A stretch of 10,286 nt of DNA from Lachnospiraceae bacterium. GTDB taxonomy: Bacteria > Bacillota > Clostridia > Lachnospirales > Lachnospiraceae. The stretch lies in NCBI GenBank assembly GCA_015258095.1, contig JABZIV010000052.1, positions 1 through 10,286 of the forward strand, read 5' to 3'. The stretch's first letter is position 1. Each line of letters begins with the position of its first letter. Shown piece by piece: positions 5,649 to 10,286 of this stretch. The position numbers were made by a program, and so were the translations under genes. The notes beneath the pieces are model-generated. The model was given only the letters and a program-made list of their open reading frames with translations, was not told the origin of the DNA and did no database searches.

Positions 5649-7241
5649 CTAATTTCTGGAGAACTCACTGAGTTCCAGACCTTTATTCCTGTCTAAGACC
5701 ATCCCGATGGACCAGGGGTGGGCAAAGAGTAGAAGCGGTCTATCCTTTAAATCCTTTACCACTTTCATATCGGAAGTCCCGGAAATCGCCGTGACATCCA
5801 CTTCGGTATAATTCTCAATCCAGCGGATATGTTCATACGGGAGCATATCCAATCGAACTTCTACATTGTATTCATTTTTCAGCCTGTAGGTCAAGACCTC
5901 AAACTGCAAGGTACCGACCACGCCGACGATAATTTCTTCCATTCCGGTATTGTATTCCTGGAAGATCTGAATCGCACCTTCCTGAGCAATCTGGGAAACG
6001 CCTTTCAGGAACTGCTTTCGCTTCATCGTATCGATCTGCCTAACTCTGGCAAAGTGCTCCGGCGCGAAAGTCGGAATTCCTTCATACGCGAACTTCTTTC
6101 CGGACAGTTCCAGGGTGTCTCCAATCGAGAAGATGCCCGGGTCGAAAATCCCGATAATATCTCCGGCATACGCTTTCTCGACGATTTTACGCTCATCCGC
6201 CATCATTTGCGTGGGCTGCGAAAGCTTCACCTTCCGCCCTCCCTGAATATGATTCACTTCCATTCCCGCATCAAACTCCCCGGAGCAGATCCGCATGAAA
6301 GCCACACGATCTCGGTGCTTCGGATCCATATTGGCCTGAATCTTAAAGACAAAAGCGGAGAACTGCTCTTCTACCGGGTCAATCAAGCCCTGATCCGACA
6401 TTCTCGGAAGCGGTGACTTCGTCATTTTCAAAAAATGCTGTAAGAAAGTCTCTACGCCAAAGTTCGTGAGTGCAGAGCCGAAAAATACGGGGGTAAGCTC
6501 TCCACTATCCACCTTCTTCTCGTCAAAGGCCTCTGCCGCGCCTTCCAGGAGTTCCAAATCCTCCTGTAACTTCTGATAGAAATCCTCTCCGATTACCGTG
6601 CGGAGCGCCTCATCCTCCTTCCGAAAGACCTCTTTCTGGACTTCTTTCTTTCCGCCCCCTTCGGCATGAAACAAGTCCACTTCTTCCTTCTCCCTGTCGT
6701 AGACACCCTTGAAATGATGTCCGGAACCGATAGGCCAGTTTATCGGGCAAGTACGAATCCCCAGCACCTCTTCAATTTCATCCAGTAGTTCATAGGGGTC
6801 TCTTGCCTCCCGGTCAAACTTATTGATGAAGGTGAAAATGGGAATATGCCGCATCACACAGACCTTAAAGAGCTTAATAGTCTGCGGCTCCACACCTTTT
6901 GCGCCATCAATCACCATGACCGCACTGTCCGCCGCCATCAGGGTTCTGTAGGTGTCCTCGGAGAAATCCTGATGTCCCGGTGTGTCCAGAATATTGATAC
7001 ACTTTCCGTCATAGTTGAACTGCAATACGGAAGAAGTGACGGAAATTCCTCTTTCCTTCTCAATCTCCATCCAATCGGAAACGGCGTGTTTGGAAGACTT
7101 CCTTCCTTTTACCGTTCCCGCCAGATTGATTGCTCCGCCATAAAGCAGGAACTTCTCCGTCAGGGTCGTCTTTCCCGCGTCCGGGTGAGAAATAATCGCA
7201 AAGGTTCTCCTCTTTTCAATTTCTTCTTTTAAACTTGCCAT
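5649..7241 (-). CDS. prfC: Peptide chain release factor 3 (RF3)
   Basis: RF3 is the translational GTPase that removes RF1/RF2 from the ribosome after termination. With the ATG at 7241 the protein is 530 residues, against 529 in E. coli. The P-loop is SHPDAGKTT (18-26), switch I contains the EKERGISVTSSV block (61-72), G3 is DTPGHQDFSEDTYRT (86-100) and G4 is NKFD (140-143). Domain II carries the family block FKIQANMDPKHRDRVAFMR, and the C-terminal domain follows LKNEYNVE. The frame stays open upstream to a GTG at 7283, which would add 14 residues including a run of Phe/Tyr. I prefer 7241 because the homologous N-terminus aligns there and GGGGAGG lies just before it. It is followed by pepV and preceded by the ftsZ terminator region; no convincing promoter of its own is visible. 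Very secure family call. Confidence 0.95.
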   Translation of the reverse strand: MASLKEEIEKRRTFAIISHPDAGKTTLTEKFLLYGGAINLAGTVKGRKSSKHAVSDWMEIEKERGISVTSSVLQFNYDGKCINILDTPGHQDFSEDTYRTLMAADSAVMVIDGAKGVEPQTIKLFKVCVMRHIPIFTFINKFDREARDPYELLDEIEEVLGIRTCPINWPIGSGHHFKGVYDREKEEVDLFHAEGGGKKEVQKEVFRKEDEALRTVIGEDFYQKLQEDLELLEGAAEAFDEKKVDSGELTPVFFGSALTNFGVETFLQHFLKMTKSPLPRMSDQGLIDPVEEQFSAFVFKIQANMDPKHRDRVAFMRICSGEFDAGMEVNHIQGGRKVKLSQPTQMMADERKIVEKAYAGDIIGIFDPGIFSIGDTLELSGKKFAYEGIPTFAPEHFARVRQIDTMKRKQFLKGVSQIAQEGAIQIFQEYNTGMEEIIVGVVGTLQFEVLTYRLKNEYNVEVRLDMLPYEHIRWIENYTEVDVTAISGTSDMKVVKDLKDRPLLLFAHPWSIGMVLDRNKGLELSEFSRN

Positions 7242-7244
7242 GTG

Positions 7245-7251
7245 CCTCCCC
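7245..7251 (-). promoter_or_regulatory. Shine-Dalgarno that selects the prfC start
   Basis: GGGGAGG lies 3 nt before the ATG at 7241, a short but usable distance. It falls inside the codons that an upstream GTG start (7283) would translate, which argues for the inner ATG. The GTG has only an AGGAAAG about 8-10 nt upstream. Confidence 0.6.
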
Positions 7252-7308
7252 AACTCTATCTTTCTAGAATAAAAAAAATTCACGGTAAAACTTTCCTATG
7301 GTGAAAGA

Positions 7309-7345
7309 AAACGAGAAAAATACGCTGTGCGGACTTTTCTCGTTT
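7309..7345 (-). terminator. Second hairpin downstream of ftsZ, in the prfC upstream region
   Basis: Perfect 11-bp arms AAACGAGAAAA and TTTTCTCGTTT (7309-7319 and 7335-7345) enclose 15 nt that contain a small inner CGC-ACA-GCG hairpin. The transcript then runs into TCTTTC. The outer stem is A/U-rich, so it is weaker than the preceding terminator. It may be a backup terminator, or structure in the prfC leader if transcription restarts between the two hairpins. Confidence 0.45.
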
Positions 7346-7377
7346 CAAGAAAAGGCTATGTCCCGAGGACATAGCCT
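7346..7377 (-). terminator. Rho-independent terminator of ftsZ
   Basis: Perfect 11-bp arms, AGGCTATGTCC and GGACATAGCCT (7367-7377 and 7353-7363), with a 3-nt loop begin 11 nt after the ftsZ stop codon. The minus-strand transcript continues into TTTCTTG, so the run including the last stem base is U-rich. Stem, loop and tract fit a standard intrinsic terminator. Confidence 0.85.
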
Positions 7378-7388
7378 ACGATATTCTG

Positions 7389-8612
7389 TTACTTTCTGCG
7401 CAGGAAGTCGGGAATCTCAAGTCCTCCCTCTCTTGCGGGTCTCTGCTTCGCCGGTGCCTGCGGCTCAACAGCCGGGTTCGGTCGAAGAACATTGCTCTGC
7501 GGCTCAATAGGCACTTCCGGACGCTCTCCCAAAACTGGAGAAGCCGGTCTTTGCGGATTCAAGAAGCTCGGTGCCGTAAAACTCGGTACAGTAGTACTGC
7601 CGAGCGGACGAACCGGAGTCTGTGCCTTGAATTCCGGCTGTGCGGGTTTTGCTTCCGCTTTCTTCTCTTTGATGCCGGTTGCAATAACGGTGATGGATAC
7701 CTCATCCTGTGCATCTTCGTTGTACATTGCACCGAAGATGATGTTCGCATTCTCGCCGACCAGTTCTTCCACATAGGACGCGGCGTCATTTGCCTCAATC
7801 AGGCTGATATCGCCGGAAATATTGATGATCACATCGGTTGCGCCTTCGATGGTGCTTTCCAGAAGCGGAGAAGAAATCGCCGCCTTCACTGCTTCGATCG
7901 CCTTGTCATCCCCCTTCGCCTTACCGATACCGACATGGGCAATTCCCTTGTCCTTCATCACGGAAGAAACATCGGCAAAGTCCAGATTGATTAATCCCGG
8001 TACATTGATCAAGTCCGTGATTCCCTGTACGGACTGCTGTAAAACTTCATCCGCCTTCTTCAAAGCATCCGGAAGAGAAGTCTTCTTTTCTACAATCTCC
8101 AATAATCTGTCGTTCGGAATGACAATCAGGGTATCTACGACATCCTTCAACGCATCGATTCCGGAAAGGGCATTCTTCATACGCTGTTTTGCTTCAAAGC
8201 GGAAAGGCTTCGTCACAACACCAACCGTAAGAATCCCCATATCTTTCGCAATCTTCGCGATAACCGGTGCTGCACCGGTACCGGTACCGCCGCCCATTCC
8301 GCAAGTTACGAAAACCATATCCGCACCCTGGAGTGCTGCGGTAATCTCTTCCGCACTCTCCTCAGCCGCCTTGGTTCCGATCTCCGGCTTTCCGCCGCAG
8401 CCAAGTCCCTTCGTGAGTTTTTCTCCGATGGGCATGGAAGTAGAAGCCTTACTGGACTGTAAAGCCTGCTTATCCGTATTCACCCCGATGAATTCAACCC
8501 CTGCGATGCCTTCATCCACCATACGGTTTACCGCATTATTACCTGCGCCACCGACACCGATGACTATAATCTTTGCTGCTGCCTCTGACTCGGGAAGCTG
8601 GATTTCTATCAT
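7389..8612 (-). CDS. ftsZ: Cell division protein FtsZ
   Basis: FtsZ is the tubulin-like GTPase that polymerises into the division ring. With the ATG at 8612 the protein has 407 residues. Visible are the N-terminal nucleotide-binding IGVGGAGNNAVNRM (18-31), the tubulin signature GGGTGTGAAP (107-116), and the T7 synergy loop NLDFADV (209-215), which supplies the catalytic Asp residues to the neighbouring subunit. A Pro/Gln-rich disordered linker spans about 318-395. It is followed by the conserved C-terminal peptide EIPDFLRR (399-406), which docks to membrane tethers and regulators. A TTG five codons upstream extends the frame, but AAGGAGG lies within those codons, so the ATG is the start. The gene has its own strong promoter and a terminator on each side, so it appears to be a single-gene unit. 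No ftsA precedes it, and no spoIIGA/sigE follows as in many spore formers; prfC follows instead. Confidence 0.97.
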   Translation of the reverse strand: MIEIQLPESEAAAKIIVIGVGGAGNNAVNRMVDEGIAGVEFIGVNTDKQALQSSKASTSMPIGEKLTKGLGCGGKPEIGTKAAEESAEEITAALQGADMVFVTCGMGGGTGTGAAPVIAKIAKDMGILTVGVVTKPFRFEAKQRMKNALSGIDALKDVVDTLIVIPNDRLLEIVEKKTSLPDALKKADEVLQQSVQGITDLINVPGLINLDFADVSSVMKDKGIAHVGIGKAKGDDKAIEAVKAAISSPLLESTIEGATDVIINISGDISLIEANDAASYVEELVGENANIIFGAMYNEDAQDEVSITVIATGIKEKKAEAKPAQPEFKAQTPVRPLGSTTVPSFTAPSFLNPQRPASPVLGERPEVPIEPQSNVLRPNPAVEPQAPAKQRPAREGGLEIPDFLRRK

Positions 8613-8617
8613 GTCTT

Positions 8618-8624
8618 CCTCCTT
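8618..8624 (-). promoter_or_regulatory. Shine-Dalgarno that selects the ftsZ start
   Basis: AAGGAGG lies 5 nt before the ATG at 8612. It overlaps codons 2-4 of the extended frame that begins with TTG at 8627, so the TTG is not the start. Confidence 0.85.
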
Positions 8625-8682
8625 CAAAATCTATATTCCATTCCATAATGGATCGTCGATTCTCATTAATCCTAACTATCTC

Positions 8683-8710
8683 ATTATAAGAATTTTAGAT
8701 TATTTGTAAA
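8683..8710 (-). promoter_or_regulatory. Strong sigma-A-type promoter of ftsZ
   Basis: On the minus strand, TTTACA (8710-8705, 5/6 match) and a perfect TATAAT (8688-8683) are separated by 16 bp of A/T-rich sequence. Transcription should start near 8676, leaving an untranslated leader of about 65 nt before the ftsZ ATG. It lies just past the ftsQ terminator, so ftsZ can be expressed independently of the upstream division genes. Confidence 0.75.
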
Positions 8711-8711
8711 G

Positions 8712-8759
8712 AGGAAATGATAGAGAAACACGGCGAGGATAGGAAAACGCCGTGTTTCT
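8712..8759 (-). terminator. Terminator after ftsQ/divIB
   Basis: A perfect 12-bp stem (8748-8759 with 8724-8735; AGAAACACGGCG and its complement) encloses a 12-nt loop and starts 11 nt after the ftsQ stop. The descending arm ends in GTTTCT and is followed by CTATCATTTCC, a moderately U-rich run. It separates the ftsW-ftsQ transcript from the ftsZ promoter. Confidence 0.75.
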
Positions 8760-8770
8760 TAAACGAAAGC

Positions 8771-9496
8771 TTATTTTTCTTCACGAAAGACATAGGACTC
8801 TTTTTCTTTTCTGCCCTGATATCGACTGAGATCCAGTGTTCCTTTTCTTCCGGAAAGTGCCGGCAGGATATCTTTTAAGCTCATCAGTTTCTGTTCCATG
8901 TCCGCACTGTCTCCGAGAAGCACCTTGACACTTCCTATATATAATGTCGCTTCCGAGGAACTGCTATAGTCAATATGATCGCACTCCATTTTCTCCTGCC
9001 TGAGCGCGGAACTTAAATTCAGAATGTCCTGAAAGATCGTTTTATTTTCTACCGGAAGGGGCTTATAGAGGCTCACTTTCGTGAATTTCAATCCGGTAAT
9101 TCTCGGCACGCCCGGAATCTTCTTTTTCGTGGACTCCACCACGGTACCGTCTCCATCAAAGTAGAGATTACTGGACATATATTCAACGTAGCCGACAATA
9201 TTTTTCTCATAGACGATCACTTCCACGCTGAGCGGATTCTTCCAATGCAGCTCATACTTCTCGACGAAAGGCAGCGTCTTATGCGGTCTCAGTTTATCCT
9301 TCAGAAAGGCGTAAAAGCTGTTATAATCCCGCTCCTTTTCGAAAATCATTTTCACGACTTCATCTTTCTTGTACTGCGCATTTCCCGTGATTTGCACCGT
9401 TTGAATCCGGGTACTGATGACGAGCAGAATACTCAGTAAGATAAAAAGCAGAATACCGTATCCGAAAAGTTCCTTTTGTTTCCTTCTCTCTCGCAT
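8771..9496 (-). CDS. ftsQ: Cell division protein FtsQ/DivIB
   Basis: This 241-residue bitopic membrane protein is a divisome scaffold that works with DivIC/FtsB and FtsL. A short basic cytoplasmic tail (MRERRKQK) is followed by one membrane segment (about 10-28). A POTRA domain begins at RIQTVQITGN (30-39) and runs to about 99, including KNPLSVEVIVYEKNIVGYV (86-104). The remaining beta domain contains YFDGDGTVV (112-120) and ends near GTLDLSRYQG (219-228), followed by a charged tail. The size fits the FtsQ type. The ATG is preceded by AAAGGAGAG at good spacing, and it starts 3 bp after the ftsW stop, so the two are cotranscribed and probably translationally coupled. Sequence identity in this family is low, but membrane topology, domain order and location make the call firm. 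divIB is the equivalent Firmicutes name. Confidence 0.9.
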   Translation of the reverse strand: MRERRKQKELFGYGILLFILLSILLVISTRIQTVQITGNAQYKKDEVVKMIFEKERDYNSFYAFLKDKLRPHKTLPFVEKYELHWKNPLSVEVIVYEKNIVGYVEYMSSNLYFDGDGTVVESTKKKIPGVPRITGLKFTKVSLYKPLPVENKTIFQDILNLSSALRQEKMECDHIDYSSSSEATLYIGSVKVLLGDSADMEQKLMSLKDILPALSGRKGTLDLSRYQGRKEKESYVFREEK

Positions 9497-9499
9497 CCT

Positions 9500-10286
9500 C
9501 TACTCTCCTTTGTCTCTCTCCAGAGTGGTCTGCCAGGAAACATTTAAACAAACGCCCACTTCCATAAGCAGAACTAGAAGAGACGTTCCTCCATAGCTGA
9601 TGAAGGGAAGGGTGATTCCCGTATTTGGAATAGCATTGCACGCCACCGCGATATTGAGAATCGCCTGTAACGCAATGTGCGCCATGACGCCAATCACCAG
9701 GAAAGAGCCGAAGAGGTCTTTCGCATTCTTCGCGATTTCATACAAGCGGTACAGAATGAGTGCATAGACCAGCATCAGTCCTATCGCACCGACAAGACCC
9801 AATTCCTCACAGATAATCGTAAAAATCATATCATTCTGCGCCTCGGGCATCAGAAACTTCTGGATGCTTTCTCCCAGTCCCTTCCCGAAAATCCCGCCGG
9901 AAGCGATGGCATAGAGTCCCTGTCTCGTCTGGTACGTCACATCCGGAAAGGAAGCCGGATCTTTCCATGCAAGAATTCTGGTAATCTGGTATCCCCTCAA
10001 GATGCCGATTTTCTGTAGAAAAGTGGCAAAGGGATACGCCGCAAGATAAACAAAAGTACTGAACGACAGGAGCATAAGGTGATAGCGATAGGAACGCACT
10101 GCCACAAAGAGCATGAAGGTCGCAATCCCGAGAATGATGATTCCCGTAGACAGGTTCGTCACCGCGACAAAAATCGCCGGTACAACGGCATACAAAGCCG
10201 TTCGTATGATTTCACGGGAATGGTTGATGCGATACCCCTTATCGGTCAAAATCGTGGCAAAGACAATAATGACTGCCGGTTTCATG
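9500..10286 (-). CDS. ftsW: SEDS glycosyltransferase FtsW (SpoVE-like), N-terminus outside the window
   Basis: About 261 C-terminal residues are present; the frame is open at the right edge, and the first visible Met (10285) is internal, matching the '..MKPAVIIVFA' helix that normally follows a QPSE motif. The family polymerises lipid II into septal glycan with a class-B PBP partner. Visible motifs, numbered from that Met, are TRQGLYAIASGGIFGKGLG (120-138), LMPEAQNDMIFTIICEELGLVG (145-166) with the catalytic-type Asp152, and NTGITLPFISYGG (221-233). At least six hydrophobic helices are visible. The segment equivalent to PDLGT reads TNLSTG (43-48). SpoVE or RodA are alternatives, but adjacency to ftsQ and ftsZ favours FtsW. 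No murG lies between ftsW and ftsQ. Confidence 0.9.
   Translation of the reverse strand, partial: MKPAVIIVFATILTDKGYRINHSREIIRTALYAVVPAIFVAVTNLSTGIIILGIATFMLFVAVRSYRYHLMLLSFSTFVYLAAYPFATFLQKIGILRGYQITRILAWKDPASFPDVTYQTRQGLYAIASGGIFGKGLGESIQKFLMPEAQNDMIFTIICEELGLVGAIGLMLVYALILYRLYEIAKNAKDLFGSFLVIGVMAHIALQAILNIAVACNAIPNTGITLPFISYGGTSLLVLLMEVGVCLNVSWQTTLERDKGE

Noticed and set aside
5829..6416. Plus-strand open frame of 195 codons opposite prfC
   Set aside because: It is antisense to conserved RF3 domains and shows no family features.
7242..7283. Extended prfC start at GTG 7283
   Set aside because: The added 14 residues have no counterpart in the RF3 N-terminus, and a GGGGAGG lies before the internal ATG, giving a protein of normal length.
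7582..7604. Hairpin with arms CTCGG..CAGTA and TACTG..CCGAG inside ftsZ
   Set aside because: It lies in the fast-evolving linker codons (Leu-Gly-Ser-Thr-Thr-Val-Pro) with a 2-nt bulge and no U-tract, so chance is a sufficient explanation.
7822..8709. Plus-strand open frame of 295 codons opposite ftsZ
   Set aside because: It is antisense to FtsZ, with Ser/Pro/Thr-rich sequence created by reading its codons backwards, and shows no domain. It also crosses the ftsZ promoter.
1..10286. CRISPR arrays, insertion sequences, attachment sites, tRNA or rRNA genes
   Set aside because: No regularly spaced repeat array, transposase, integrase, terminal repeat pair or recognisable RNA gene was seen on either strand.

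Overview
The window looks like chromosomal DNA from a Gram-positive, anaerobic Clostridia-type bacterium, most likely Lachnospiraceae. The signs are an FtsW-FtsQ/DivIB-FtsZ segment with no ftsA beside ftsZ, a Firmicutes-style PepV dipeptidase, a lipoprotein MetQ, strong AAGGAG-type ribosome binding sites, and roughly balanced base composition judged by eye. The genus cannot be fixed from this sequence alone. Every gene I accept is on the minus strand, so transcription runs from high to low coordinates. The long plus-strand reading frames are antisense shadows.

Layout in transcription order: (1) The 3' part of ftsW, cut by the right edge, is followed 3 bp later by ftsQ/divIB, and this transcript ends at a 12-bp-stem terminator near 8740. 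(2) ftsZ follows with its own near-consensus promoter (8683-8710) and a perfect 11-bp terminator (7353-7377). (3) A second hairpin and then prfC (release factor 3), with pepV (M20 dipeptidase) 54 bp downstream. (4) A strong hairpin between pepV and metN, overlapping a weak promoter candidate, then the methionine importer metN-metI-metQ, closed by a terminator near 1150. (5) A leader region rich in inverted repeats, then a six-segment membrane protein resembling DUF975, which runs off the left edge.

FtsW (glycan polymerase), FtsQ (divisome scaffold) and FtsZ (cytoskeletal ring) form the septation machinery. PrfC recycles class-1 release factors. PepV hydrolyses dipeptides to free amino acids, and MetQ-MetI-MetN import methionine, so the middle of the window could serve amino-acid salvage, although their co-regulation is only inferred.

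Most of the window is housekeeping, and I do not see a new defence or mobile system. The least ordinary points are these: MetN carries an N-terminal tandem 10-residue charged repeat and a basic insertion of about 55 residues inside its helical subdomain; the DUF975-like protein has an acidic repeat tail; and the leader of that gene contains a 12-bp palindrome between direct repeats. All stretches without a gene are shorter than 300 bp, and their contents are described in the entries.
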